NCBI RefSeq assembly: GCF_004217285.1
Contig: NZ_SHKS01000007.1
Location: 186,001-250,000, forward strand
Source of the DNA: Streptomyces sp. BK239
Lineage (GTDB): Bacteria > Actinomycetota > Actinomycetes > Streptomycetales > Streptomycetaceae
Direction: 5' to 3'
Length of the DNA: 64,000 nucleotides
The notes beneath the pieces were generated by a model. It saw nothing but the letters and a program-made list of their open reading frames with translations, was not told where the DNA came from and did no database searches. Positions 19,646-29,908 of this stretch are shown piece by piece (positions within the stretch are counted from its first letter, which is position 1; every line of letters begins with the position of its first letter). Made by a program: the position numbers and the translations under genes.

Positions 19646-20005
19646 TCAGCGCCGGCCGGGGATCCCCAGTCCGGGGTGGGCCTCCAGCAGGCGCGGCGGG
19701 GCCGCCTGGCGCCAGGAGTCGGCGAGGATGTCCCGCAGCTCGCCCTCGTCCTCCAGGGCGGCCAGCCGGACGCGCACCCAGGCGAACTGGGCCTCGTGGC
19801 CGGCGATCCAGAACTTGCCGGGCTCGGCGAGGACCAGCTCGTCGCGCTCCTCCTTGGGGCAGCGCACCGCGAGGGAGGTCTCGTCCTCGGGCAGGGTGGC
19901 GAACATCTTCGTCCCGACCCGGAACGTGGGCATGCTCCAGGCGATCTTCTCCGTGGTGTCCGGCAGGGACAGGGCGATACGGCGTACGTCTTCGGCGTCC
20001 GGCAT
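19646..20005 (-). CDS. MmcQ/YjbR family protein
   Basis: This 119-residue protein follows the YjbR pattern: DVRRIALSLPDTTEKIAWSMPTFRVGTKMFATL, then AVRCPKEERDEL and AWVRVRLAAL. The fold resembles the CyaY/YjbR double-wing DNA-binding-like domain, but no function is established. The start at 20005 begins the family sequence; a further 14 upstream residues in frame look unrelated. Confidence 0.8.
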   Translation of the reverse strand: MPDAEDVRRIALSLPDTTEKIAWSMPTFRVGTKMFATLPEDETSLAVRCPKEERDELVLAEPGKFWIAGHEAQFAWVRVRLAALEDEGELRDILADSWRQAAPPRLLEAHPGLGIPGRR

Positions 20006-20043
20006 GCTCCGCACGGTAGCCGCTGCCACTGACAACGCGGGTG

Positions 20044-20955
20044 TCACGCCGTCTGCGCCCGTGCCGCCTGACCGAGCGCCTCCAACACCGGCCGGATCAG
20101 CGGGTGTTCCTCCGCGCCCCGCCGTACGGCCGCGAAGACGCGTCGCGTGGGGGCCACCCCGTCGACCGGGCGGACGACCACGCCGGCGAGGTCCATGCCG
20201 CGCAGCGCCGAGCGCGGGACGAGGGCCACGCCGACGTCCGCCGAGGCCAGCGCGACGACCGCGCGGAAGTCGTCGGAGGAGTGCTCCAGGCGGGGCTGGA
20301 AGCCGGCGTGCTCGCAGGCCAGGACCACCACGTCGTGGCAGGGGTTGCCGGGGTACGGGCCGATCCAGGGGTCCTTGGCCAGCTCGGCGAGCGGCACCTC
20401 CGGGAGGTCCGCGAGCCGGTGGGTGACGGGGACGACCGCGTCGAAGGGCTCGGCGTACAGCGGGAGGTGCGCCAGACGGGGGTCGTCGGCGGCCGGCGCC
20501 CCCCGGTACTCGACGGCGACGGCCACGTCGACCTGCCGGTCGAGGACCATCCGCAGACTGGCGTCGCCCTCGGCGTCCTGGACGCGGATCCTTATCCCCG
20601 GGGCGGCGCCGGCGAGCCGGGCCACGGCGGGCGCGACGACCAGGGCGATGCCGGTCGCGAACGCGGCCACCGTGACCGTGCCGGCCGCCCCGGAGCCGTA
20701 GGCGGCGAGTTCCGCCTCCGCCCGCTCCAGCTGGGCGAGAACCGCGTGGGTGTGGGCGAGCAGGATCTCCCCGGCGGGGGTCAGCCGCACGCCCTTGGCG
20801 CCCCGCTCGACCAGCCGGTGCCCGGTCTCCTGCTCCAGCGCCGTGAGCTGCTGGGACACCGCGGACGGCGTGAGGTACAACGCGGCGGCGGCCGCCGTCA
20901 CCGTACGGTGGTCGGCCACCGCCCGAAGGATGTGCAGCCGCCGAGCTTCGATCAC
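20044..20955 (-). CDS. LysR-family transcriptional regulator
   Basis: This 303-residue LTTR has an N-terminal winged helix (RRLHILRAVADHRTVTAAAA, then LTPSAVSQQLTALEQETG) and a C-terminal type-2 periplasmic-like effector domain. It lies 39 nt downstream of, and co-oriented with, the kbl gene, so it may be the last gene of the tdh-kbl operon and control it or a neighbour. GTG at 20955 is the best start, giving the typical VIEARRLHIL beginning. Confidence 0.86.
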   Translation of the reverse strand: MIEARRLHILRAVADHRTVTAAAAALYLTPSAVSQQLTALEQETGHRLVERGAKGVRLTPAGEILLAHTHAVLAQLERAEAELAAYGSGAAGTVTVAAFATGIALVVAPAVARLAGAAPGIRIRVQDAEGDASLRMVLDRQVDVAVAVEYRGAPAADDPRLAHLPLYAEPFDAVVPVTHRLADLPEVPLAELAKDPWIGPYPGNPCHDVVVLACEHAGFQPRLEHSSDDFRAVVALASADVGVALVPRSALRGMDLAGVVVRPVDGVAPTRRVFAAVRRGAEEHPLIRPVLEALGQAARAQTA

Positions 20956-20994
20956 CCCACGATTATCGCAGGCCACGAGGCCTGGGCGGGGCCG

Positions 20995-22212
20995 TCAGGC
21001 GGGGGTCGGTTCCGCGTCCCCCAACTCGGCCCGGGCCGCGACGAAGGCGTCCACCGCGCGGTCGACGTCGTCCGTGGAGTGCGCTGCGGACAGCTGGACC
21101 CGGATCCGGGCCTGGCCCTGGGGGACGACCGGGTAGGAGAAGCCGATGACGTACACCCCGCGCTCCAGCAGGAGTTCCGCCATCCGGCCGGCCCGCGCCG
21201 CGTCGCCGATCATGACGGGGGCGATGGCGTGGTCGCCGGGGAGGACGTCGAAGCCCTCCGCCGTCATCCGGCGGCGGAACAGGGCCGTGTTCTCGGCGAG
21301 CCGCACGCGCAGGTCGTCGGCCGACTCCAGCAGGTCGAGGACCTTGAGGGAGGCCGCGGCGATGACCGGGGCGAGGGTGTTGGAGAACAGGTACGGCCGG
21401 GAGCGCTGGCGCAGCAGGGCGACGATCTCGGCGCGGGCGGCGACGTACCCGCCGGAGGCGCCGCCGAGCGCCTTGCCCAGCGTGCCGGTGATGACGTCGA
21501 CGCGGTCCATCACGCCGTGCAGCTCGGGCGTGCCGCGGCCGCCGGGGCCGACGAAGCCGACGGCGTGCGAGTCGTCGACCATGACCATGGCGTCGTAGCG
21601 GTCGGCGAGGTCGCAGATCTCGCGCAGGGGCGCGACATAGCCGTCCATGGAGAAGACGCCGTCGGTGACGATCAGCTTGCGGCGGGCGCCGCCCTCGGTC
21701 GCCTCCTTCAACCGGGCTTCCAGGTCGGCCAGGTCGCGGTTGGCGTAGCGGAAGCGGCGCGCCTTGCACAACCGGATGCCGTCGATGATCGACGCGTGGT
21801 TGAGGGCGTCGGAGATCACGGCGTCCTCGGGACCGAGCAGGGTCTCGAAGACCCCGCCGTTGGCGTCGAAGCAGGAGGAGTACAGGATCGTGTCCTCCTG
21901 GCCGAGGAACGCCGACAGCCGGGCCTCCAGCTCCTTGTGCACCTCCTGGGTGCCGCAGATGAAGCGCACGGAGGCCATGCCGTAGCCCCAGCGGTCCAGG
22001 GCCTCGTGGGCGGCGGCGATCACCTCGGGGTGGTCGGCGAGCCCGAGGTAGTTGTTGGCGCAGAAGTTGAGGACCTCGCCGGGGCGGCCGCCCGCGGTCA
22101 CGGCGACGGTCGCGGACTGCGGGGTGCCGATGACGCGCTCGGGCTTGTGCAGTCCGGCGGCGCGGATCTCGTCGAGGGTGGCGCGCAGGTCGTCGCGCAC
22201 GGAGTCGAACAT
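20995..22212 (-). CDS. kbl: glycine C-acetyltransferase (2-amino-3-ketobutyrate CoA ligase)
   Basis: This 405-residue PLP enzyme of the alpha-oxoamine synthase family has NFCANNYLGLADHP, VDDSHAVGFVGPGGRGT and the PLP lysine in GTLGKALGG. It converts 2-amino-3-oxobutyrate plus CoA to glycine and acetyl-CoA, the second step of threonine degradation. It follows tdh on the same strand after 37 nt, which confirms the assignment. Confidence 0.93.
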   Translation of the reverse strand: MFDSVRDDLRATLDEIRAAGLHKPERVIGTPQSATVAVTAGGRPGEVLNFCANNYLGLADHPEVIAAAHEALDRWGYGMASVRFICGTQEVHKELEARLSAFLGQEDTILYSSCFDANGGVFETLLGPEDAVISDALNHASIIDGIRLCKARRFRYANRDLADLEARLKEATEGGARRKLIVTDGVFSMDGYVAPLREICDLADRYDAMVMVDDSHAVGFVGPGGRGTPELHGVMDRVDVITGTLGKALGGASGGYVAARAEIVALLRQRSRPYLFSNTLAPVIAAASLKVLDLLESADDLRVRLAENTALFRRRMTAEGFDVLPGDHAIAPVMIGDAARAGRMAELLLERGVYVIGFSYPVVPQGQARIRVQLSAAHSTDDVDRAVDAFVAARAELGDAEPTPA

Positions 22213-22249
22213 GGGGGAAGCTCCTGAAAGTGTCTCGCCGGTGAGGGAG

Positions 22250-23278
22250 TTACGCGGTCCAGTCGAGGATGACCTTGCCGCCGCGGCCGCTCGCCGCGTC
22301 CGCGAAGGCCGCCTCGAAGTCGCGGTGGTCGTAGCGGCCGGTGATCACGGGTGCGAGGTCGAGTCCGCCCTCCAGCAGCACCGACATCGCGTACCAGGTC
22401 TCGAACATCTCACGGCCGTAGATGCCCTTGATCGTGATCATCGACGTGACGATCCGGGACCAGTCGACCGGGAACTCCTCGGCGGGCAGGCCGAGCATGG
22501 CGATACGGCCGCCGTGCGTCATGTTGGCGATCATGTCGCGCAGGGCCTCGGCGCGGCCGGACATCTCCAGGCCGATGTCGAAACCCTCGCGCAGGCCCAG
22601 CTCCCGCTGCCCGTCGGCGATGGACTCCCGCGAGACGTCGAGGGCGAGACTCGCGCCGATCTTGCGGGCCAGCTCCAGCCGCTCCTCGCTGACGTCGGTG
22701 ACGACGACGTTGCGGGCGCCGGCGTGCCGGGCGACGGCGGCGGCCATGAGGCCGATCGGCCCGGCGCCGGTGATCAGGACGTCCTCGCCGACCAGCGGGA
22801 AGGACAGCGCGGTGTGGACGGCGTTGCCGAACGGGTCGAAGATCGCCGCCACGTCGAGGTCCACCGGCACCCGGTGCACCCACACGTTGGACGCGGGCAG
22901 CGCGACGTACTCCGCGAAGGCCCCGTCGCGGCCGACGCCGAGGCCGACGGTGGCGCGGCACAGATGGCGGCGGCCGGCCAGGCAGTTGCGGCACTTCCCG
23001 CACACGAGGTGCCCTTCGCCGCTGACCCGGTCGCCGACGGCGATCTCCGTGACGTCACGCCCGGTCTCGACGACCTCGCCGACGAACTCGTGTCCGACCA
23101 CCAGCGGGGTGCGGATCGCCTGGCGCGCCCAGCCGTCCCAGGCCCGGATGTGCAGGTCGGTGCCGCAGATGCCGGTGCGGAGCACCTTGATCAGCACATC
23201 GCCCGGTCCGACGACGGGCTCCGGCACGTCCGCGAGCCACAGCCCGGGCTCCGCCTTCTCCTTGACCAGCGCCTTCAC
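22250..23278 (-). CDS. tdh: L-threonine 3-dehydrogenase
   Basis: This 342-residue zinc-dependent medium-chain dehydrogenase has the catalytic zinc ligands in TGICGTDLH and GHEFVGEV, a structural zinc lobe CGKCRNCLAGRRHLC and the Rossmann motif GAGPIGLMAA. It oxidises L-threonine to 2-amino-3-oxobutyrate with NAD+ and feeds Kbl. The GTG at 23278 gives the conserved start MKALVKEK-like; the frame continues 46 codons upstream without homologous text. The 190 nt in front hold the promoter; I found no riboswitch-like fold by eye. Confidence 0.93.
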   Translation of the reverse strand: MKALVKEKAEPGLWLADVPEPVVGPGDVLIKVLRTGICGTDLHIRAWDGWARQAIRTPLVVGHEFVGEVVETGRDVTEIAVGDRVSGEGHLVCGKCRNCLAGRRHLCRATVGLGVGRDGAFAEYVALPASNVWVHRVPVDLDVAAIFDPFGNAVHTALSFPLVGEDVLITGAGPIGLMAAAVARHAGARNVVVTDVSEERLELARKIGASLALDVSRESIADGQRELGLREGFDIGLEMSGRAEALRDMIANMTHGGRIAMLGLPAEEFPVDWSRIVTSMITIKGIYGREMFETWYAMSVLLEGGLDLAPVITGRYDHRDFEAAFADAASGRGGKVILDWTA

Positions 23279-23467
23279 GCTACGGCTCCTGTGGTTCGGT
23301 CCCCCGCGTCCGGGCACGCCGAAGGGGCCGCCGGTACCGGGGAAGGGGTGGAATCCCGTAGCAATCTGCCGTACGGCGCGGGTGCGGTCCATCGAGAGTT
23401 TCTTAAGCGGCTCCACAGTTCCGCTTCACACGCCGGCGCTCACCGGGCCGACGCCTCTCACCGTGCC

Positions 23468-24037
23468 TCACAGAAAGCTTCCGTCGGCGTTCCGGCGTTC
23501 CAGCCGGCCGGCGAGGTCGGCGGCGGTCGCCTTGATCGTGTCCAGACCGGTCCGGCCCCAGGCGCGGGGCGCGAGGTCGGCGACGCACACCGTGCCGAGC
23601 GCCATGCCCGTCGAGTCGATGAGCGGGGCTCCCAGGTAGGAGCGGACGCCGTACGCGTCGACGACGGGGTTGCCCGCGAACCGCGGGTAGTCGTTCACGT
23701 CCTCCAGGACCAGCGCCTTGCGCCGGACGACGACGTGCGGGCAGTAGCCGTGGTCGCGGGGCAGGGTGCGGCCGATCTCGGGCTTGCCGCCGCGGGCCTC
23801 CCGGCCGCCGGGCGGGGTGTGCAGCCCGGCGAAGAACTGCCGTTCCCCGTCAGGGAAGTTGACCATGGCGTACGGCGCTTGGGCCAGCTGGGCGAGACGG
23901 TCCGCGAAGGCGTCGAGGGCGGGCTCCGGCCACACCCCGAGGCCCAGCCGGCGCAGTCTGCTGGTGCGGGCGGGGGCGTCCTTGTCCTCGGGGGTGAGCA
24001 GCAGTCGACCGGCCGGGCGCGGCGGGTCGTAGCTCAT
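23468..24037 (-). CDS. GAF-domain protein, fifth member of the conservon
   Basis: This 189-residue protein has one GAF domain: FADRLAQLAQAPYAMVNFPDGERQFFAG, then YCPHVVVRRKALVLEDV, RSYLGAPLIDSTGMALGTVCV. GAF domains bind small ligands or sense redox state. Its ATG overlaps the stop of the GTPase gene (4-nt ATGA), so it is an integral member of the conservon operon. Other conservons often have a cytochrome P450 at this position. Confidence 0.82.
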   Translation of the reverse strand: MSYDPPRPAGRLLLTPEDKDAPARTSRLRRLGLGVWPEPALDAFADRLAQLAQAPYAMVNFPDGERQFFAGLHTPPGGREARGGKPEIGRTLPRDHGYCPHVVVRRKALVLEDVNDYPRFAGNPVVDAYGVRSYLGAPLIDSTGMALGTVCVADLAPRAWGRTGLDTIKATAADLAGRLERRNADGSFL

Positions 24038-24759
24038 GAGCGGGCTCCGTCCCCGTGGACGCTCGGCTGGGGCGTCGCCGAGACGTGGGCGATGAGGTGC
24101 CGGACGAGGGTGAGCAGCGTCTGGACGCCGGAGGCGGAGATGCGGGCGTCGCAGGGCACGACGGGGACCTGCGGGTCCAGGTCGATGGCCGCACGGACCT
24201 CCTCGGGGTCGTAGCGGTGGGCGCCGTCGAACTCGTTGACGGCGATGATGAATCCCAGGCCGCGTTCCTCGAAGAAGTCGACGGCGGCGAAGCACTCCTC
24301 CAGCCGACGGGTGTCGGCGAGGATGACCGCGCCGAGCGCGCCCTCGGAGAGTTCGTCCCACATGAACCAGAACCGCTCCTGGCCCGGGGTGCCGAACAGG
24401 TACAGGACGTGGTCGGCGTCCAGGGTGATGCGGCCGAAGTCCATGGCGACGGTCGTCTCGACCTTGTTCTCGATGCCGTCGAGGCTGTCGGTCGCGGCGC
24501 TGACCGTGGTGAGCAGTTCCTCGGTGCTCAGCGGCGCGATCTCGCTGACGGTGCCGACGAACGTGGTCTTGCCGACCCCGAACCCGCCCGCGACGAGGAT
24601 CTTGAGCGCGTTGGGGAAGGGCTCGGGGCGGTCGCGGCGTTCGTCGTAGGGGGCGGCGTGGGCGGCGCGGGCGCCCTGGCCGGCGCGGTTCGGGTCGAAT
24701 GCGTCGTGCCCTTCTCGGGCGGCGCGGGCGTCGCTCTCAGAGCTGTCGTCGTAGTCCAT
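24034..24759 (-). CDS. conservon small GTPase (CvnD-like)
   Basis: This 241-residue Ras-like ATP/GTP-binding protein has Walker A GGFGVGKT (58-65), a switch region TVAMDFGRI, the G3 motif LFGTPGQERFWFMWD and the G4 equivalent AVNEFDG. Family members work with the membrane kinase-like CvnA in a eukaryote-like signalling complex. The long acidic N-terminal extension (1-50) is typical. The gene overlaps the DUF742 gene by 23 nt. Confidence 0.9.
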   Translation of the reverse strand: MDYDDSSESDARAAREGHDAFDPNRAGQGARAAHAAPYDERRDRPEPFPNALKILVAGGFGVGKTTFVGTVSEIAPLSTEELLTTVSAATDSLDGIENKVETTVAMDFGRITLDADHVLYLFGTPGQERFWFMWDELSEGALGAVILADTRRLEECFAAVDFFEERGLGFIIAVNEFDGAHRYDPEEVRAAIDLDPQVPVVPCDARISASGVQTLLTLVRHLIAHVSATPQPSVHGDGARS

Positions 24760-25108
24760 CGAGCACTGCCTCCAGTAGGGCCCGGTCGGTGGGGATGTGG
24801 TGGTACTCGGGTGGCTTGGTGGTGAGCGCCCCGCAGTCGACGAGGTCCGACAGCAGCACCTTGGTGACCGCGGCCGGCAGCTTCAGGCAGGCGGCGACCT
24901 CGGCGACCGGGACGGGTCCCCGGCACAGGTCCAGCGCCTGCGCGTGCTCGGGGCCGAGATAGCCGAGGGGGGTCGACCCGGTGGCTCTCACCTGTGACAT
25001 CAGATCGAGGGCGACACTGGGCTCGGTCCGGCCGTTGCTGACCGTGAAGGGGCGCACCAGCCGGCCGGCCGCGTCGTCGAGCCAGGGGCCGTCGCCGGCC
25101 GCCGCCAC
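24737..25108 (-). CDS. DUF742 protein (CvnC-like)
   Basis: This 123-residue DUF742 protein has WLDDAAGRLVRPFTVSNGRT, LDLCRGPVPVAEVAACLKLPAAV (winged-helix-like), and the usual C-terminus DRALLEAVLDGLRRQL. It is the third conservon component and links the GTPase and roadblock proteins. The GTG at 25108 begins 2 nt after the roadblock gene stop; no ATG is available near the family start. Confidence 0.87.
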   Translation of the reverse strand: MAAAGDGPWLDDAAGRLVRPFTVSNGRTEPSVALDLMSQVRATGSTPLGYLGPEHAQALDLCRGPVPVAEVAACLKLPAAVTKVLLSDLVDCGALTTKPPEYHHIPTDRALLEAVLDGLRRQL

Positions 25109-25110
25109 GC

Positions 25111-25545
25111 TCAAGGTCCCGTCACCGACGGTTCGACGGCGTGCCGGCGGGGCGCGGTCTCCAGGTAGGGGCGGACGCTCTTGACGAGCATCGCCATCTC
25201 GTAGCCGAGGACGGCGGCGTCGGCCTCGCGGCCGGCGAGGACGGCGAGGCAGGTGCCGGAGCCCGCGGTGGTGACGAACAGCAGCGTCGAGGCGAGTTCG
25301 ACGACGACCTGGCGCACGTCGCCGCCGTCTCCGAAGCGGACGCCGGCGCTGCGGCCGAGCGAGTACAGGCCGGAGGCCAAGGCGGCCATGTGGTCGGCGC
25401 TGTCGTGGTCGAGGCCGTGGACCGACTTCACCAGGCCGTCGCAGGAGAGGAGGACCGCGCTGTTGGTGTGCGGTACGCGCTGCACGAGACCGCTCATCAG
25501 CCAGTCGAGGTCGGATACATGGCCGGTCGGCGCTTCGCTCGCCAT
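25111..25545 (-). CDS. roadblock/LC7 protein (CvnB-like)
   Basis: This 144-residue protein has one roadblock domain: LDWLMSGLVQRVPHTNSAVLLSCDG, then ALASGLYSLGRSAGVRFGDGG and a hydrophobic last helix. It is thought to act as GTPase-associated scaffold in the conservon complex. The start at 25545 is fixed by AAGGAG 10 nt upstream in the mRNA, although an ATG at 25620 overlapping the cvnA stop is in frame. Confidence 0.9.
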   Translation of the reverse strand: MASEAPTGHVSDLDWLMSGLVQRVPHTNSAVLLSCDGLVKSVHGLDHDSADHMAALASGLYSLGRSAGVRFGDGGDVRQVVVELASTLLFVTTAGSGTCLAVLAGREADAAVLGYEMAMLVKSVRPYLETAPRRHAVEPSVTGP

Positions 25546-25616
25546 GGTGGATCGACTCCTTGGGGTACGCGGGTCCGCGGGAGCGGCGGGGGTGGGGGTG
25601 GTGAGGGCGGTGCTGA

Positions 25617-27755
25617 TCATCCGGCCGGCGGGCTCCCGTCGTACGGGCCGGTGGGGTACGACACCCGTCCCGGGGGCGGGGTCGGGGTGGAGTACCGGGG
25701 CGTTTCCAGGTCTTCCGGCTCCAGGCTCTGCTGGGCCTCGGCGAGGCCCATGCCGCGCTGGAAGGCGGCCATGAGGCCGGGGTCGTGGCCGACGGGCCGC
25801 TCCATGTCCTGCCGGGGAGCGGGGCCGCCGCGCAACTGGGGCACGATGTGCTCCTGGGCGCGGCGGCGGGGCAGCTGCGGCTTGCCCACGGTGCCGCGGA
25901 TCGCCCCGGCGCGCGGGGTGGGCGCGATGCCCGAGTGCTCGTCCAGCACGGGCCGGTCGGCGGGCCGGATGCCGGGTACCGCCTCCGCCGGGGTGGGCCG
26001 CTCCTCGTGCGCCCCGCGCACGGGCAGCGGAGCCAGACCGTGACCGTCCGGGCGGGGGGCGTCGTGCCGGGCGCCCTGGCCCCGGGGCCGCGCACGCGGC
26101 GACCCGGGTGGGACGGGGGCGGACGCGGTGGTGGCGCCGGCCGGCCCGCCGGGGGGCACGGGACCGGGGGCCATGGCCGCGTCCAGGGCGGAGGGCGGGG
26201 CAGGCGGTGGCGCCGGCGTCCGGGGCGGGTTCGGCGGGTGGGGCGTGCCCGGCAGACGCGGCGGCAGCGCGGGGGGCCTGGGTCGGCTCCGCGCCCCCGC
26301 CGCCGAGGGCGCCGGGCCACGCCCCTGCCCGCCGCTCTCCGACGGCGCTCCTCCCCCGCCGGTCGCGCCCCCGGGAGACGGCGTCCCGCCTCGCGCGACG
26401 ACGCCGGCCCCCGACGGCACCTCGCCCAGGCCGACCGCGCCGGCCCCCGACGGCACCTCGCCCAGGCCGACCGCGCCGCCCGTCGGCGTAGCCCCGGGCT
26501 GTTCCCCGGTGGCTCCTGCTCCCTCCTCCCCTGCCTGCGGCAGCCCCTGCGCCGGGCCCAGCAGGGCCTGCGGTACGACGAGCACGGCCTGGACGCCGCC
26601 GTAGATGTTGCCCTGGAGGCGGACGTGGATGCCGTGGCGGCGGGCGAGTTGGGAGACGACGTAGAGGCCGATGCGGCCGTCGGCGAGCAGGCGGCCGACG
26701 TTGACCTGGTCGGGGTCGGTGAGCAGGGCGTTCATCCGGCTCTGCTCCTCGGCGGGCATGCCGAGTCCGCGGTCCTCGACTTCGACGGCGAGCCCGGAGG
26801 TGACGAGGTTGGCGCGCAGCAGGACGTGGGTGTGCGGGGCGGAGAACACCGTGGCGTTCTCGACGAGTTCGGCGAGGAGGTGGATGACGTCGGCGACGGC
26901 GTGCCCGCGCAGGTCCCCGGCGATGGGTGGGACGAGCTTGACCCGCGAGTACTGCTCGACCTCGGCGATGGCGGAGCGCAGCACCTCGGTCATGGGGACG
27001 GGGTTGCTCCACTGCCGCCGGGAGACGGCGCCGCCGAGCACGGCGAGGTTCTCGGCGTGGCGGCGGATGCGGGTGGCGAGGTGGTCGACGTGGAAGAGGC
27101 CCTTCAGCAGGTCGGGGTCCTCGATCTCGTTCTCCAGCTCGTCCAGGATGGAGATCTCGCGGTGCACGAGGGACTGAAGGCGCCGCGCGAGGTTGACGAA
27201 CACCTCCAGTTTCTGTTCGTTGCCGGCCTGGCTGGAGAGCTGGGCGGCCTGGACGACGGCGGTGACGGCCCCGTCGTGGGCGCGGGCGAGGTCGGCGGCG
27301 AGGAGCTCGAAGTCGTCGGCGTCGCCGGGCGGTCCGCCGCGTGTCCTGCGGGGCGGCGGGGCCTCGCCGCGGCGCAGGGTGTCGAGCAGCGCGCGCAGGT
27401 CGGCCTCGCCGCGCGCGCTGCCGGCGCGCAGGGCGGCGATGCGGTCGCTGACGGAGCGGGCGGCGCGGTCGGCGGCCACGGCCGCGACGAGGATGCCGAC
27501 GGCGGTCACGCCGACCGCGCCGGTGAGGACGGCCCACAGGGTGGGGCTGGGCCGGGCTCCGGTGGAGCGCACGGTGAACAGCACGGCCGCGCAGGCGCTG
27601 AGGGCGACGGCGGTGGGCGGGAGCACGGCGAGCCGGACGAGCTGTGGCCGTATGTGTGTCTCGGCCGGCGCGGGTGCGGGTCGGGCGACCGGTCGTCCGT
27701 GCCGTCCGCCCTCGCGGCGGTCTGCGCGTGGGGCGGGTGCGCCAAGGTGAGACAT
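25617..27755 (-). CDS. conservon sensor histidine kinase (CvnA-like, nitrate/sulfonate-sensing type)
   Basis: This 712-residue membrane kinase has two transmembrane helices near residues 40-60 and 75-97, a helical dimerisation region, and a HATPase domain with LAELVENATVFSAP, a DRGLGMPAEE ATP loop and GRIGLYVVSQLARRHGI. No canonical phospho-accepting histidine box is obvious, as in other CvnA proteins. The last 300 residues are Pro/Ala/Gly-rich and probably disordered. It heads the operon and would signal to the downstream roadblock, DUF742 and GTPase proteins. Confidence 0.9.
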   Translation of the reverse strand: MSHLGAPAPRADRREGGRHGRPVARPAPAPAETHIRPQLVRLAVLPPTAVALSACAAVLFTVRSTGARPSPTLWAVLTGAVGVTAVGILVAAVAADRAARSVSDRIAALRAGSARGEADLRALLDTLRRGEAPPPRRTRGGPPGDADDFELLAADLARAHDGAVTAVVQAAQLSSQAGNEQKLEVFVNLARRLQSLVHREISILDELENEIEDPDLLKGLFHVDHLATRIRRHAENLAVLGGAVSRRQWSNPVPMTEVLRSAIAEVEQYSRVKLVPPIAGDLRGHAVADVIHLLAELVENATVFSAPHTHVLLRANLVTSGLAVEVEDRGLGMPAEEQSRMNALLTDPDQVNVGRLLADGRIGLYVVSQLARRHGIHVRLQGNIYGGVQAVLVVPQALLGPAQGLPQAGEEGAGATGEQPGATPTGGAVGLGEVPSGAGAVGLGEVPSGAGVVARGGTPSPGGATGGGGAPSESGGQGRGPAPSAAGARSRPRPPALPPRLPGTPHPPNPPRTPAPPPAPPSALDAAMAPGPVPPGGPAGATTASAPVPPGSPRARPRGQGARHDAPRPDGHGLAPLPVRGAHEERPTPAEAVPGIRPADRPVLDEHSGIAPTPRAGAIRGTVGKPQLPRRRAQEHIVPQLRGGPAPRQDMERPVGHDPGLMAAFQRGMGLAEAQQSLEPEDLETPRYSTPTPPPGRVSYPTGPYDGSPPAG

Positions 27756-28078
27756 CGGTGTCCTCGTACTGTCGGTCCGTCGGGCGTACTCGGCCGCGCG
27801 GGTGCGCGTCCCGGGCATGCGCCATCGCGGTGTCGGTCGAGAGGGCCGGGAATTCGGCCGCGCGTCGTCCGACGGACACTCACAGTAGTCGCCAACGCAT
27901 CATGTGCGGTGGGCAGTTGACAAACTCCCCCGGGGAGGGTCCCGCTCTGGTATGAGACTTCGCACGACAGACCGATAAGGACCGCAATGCCCCCGTTCGC
28001 AGAGCGCCCCGAAACAACGAAGGAACGGTCGACGTCGATCAGAATCGGTCACTGTCGGTGAACACACCGGAGGTCGCC
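27756..28078. other. 323-nt intergenic region between the accE end and the conservon
   Basis: No gene is supportable here. The region contains the promoter of the minus-strand conservon and the end of the polyketide operon. A short palindrome CTCCCCCGGGGAG lies near 27926-27939. I see no clear terminator hairpin for the long polyketide transcript, which could therefore read toward the conservon. Confidence 0.5.
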
Positions 28079-28297
28079 TCAACCGTGCCAGGCCCTCGGG
28101 GAGCTGTAGGTCCCGAGGCGGTCCGGGCGGGTCCAGCCGGCTGTGGGGGGCCGCTGCGGAGCGGGTTCGTCGGGGGGCGTCAGGAGCAGCGTCAGGACGA
28201 CCGTCACCGCCGCGAGTTCCTCGGCGCTCGGCTCGCCCCGCAGGACCCGCAAGGACGTGGCGGCGAGCAGGTCGGAGGGTGTCGGCGTCGCTGGCAT
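28079..28297 (-). CDS. accE: acyl-CoA carboxylase epsilon subunit
   Basis: This 72-residue protein fits the actinomycete AccE pattern: LRVLRGEPSAEELAAVTVVL near the N-terminus, followed by a proline-rich linker and a C-terminus with a conserved tryptophan (AGWTRPDRL, SSPRAWHG). Epsilon subunits bind the carboxyltransferase and raise holoenzyme activity. It lies 9 nt after the carboxyltransferase gene and is the last gene of the polyketide operon. Confidence 0.85.
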   Translation of the reverse strand: MPATPTPSDLLAATSLRVLRGEPSAEELAAVTVVLTLLLTPPDEPAPQRPPTAGWTRPDRLGTYSSPRAWHG

Positions 28298-28306
28298 GCG
28301 GTCTCC

Positions 28307-29904
<1,598 letters not shown>

Positions 29905-29908
<4 letters not shown>

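Noticed and set aside
23279..23467. Glycine riboswitch or attenuator before tdh
   Set aside because: I could not find the paired aptamer core or a convincing terminator/antiterminator fold.
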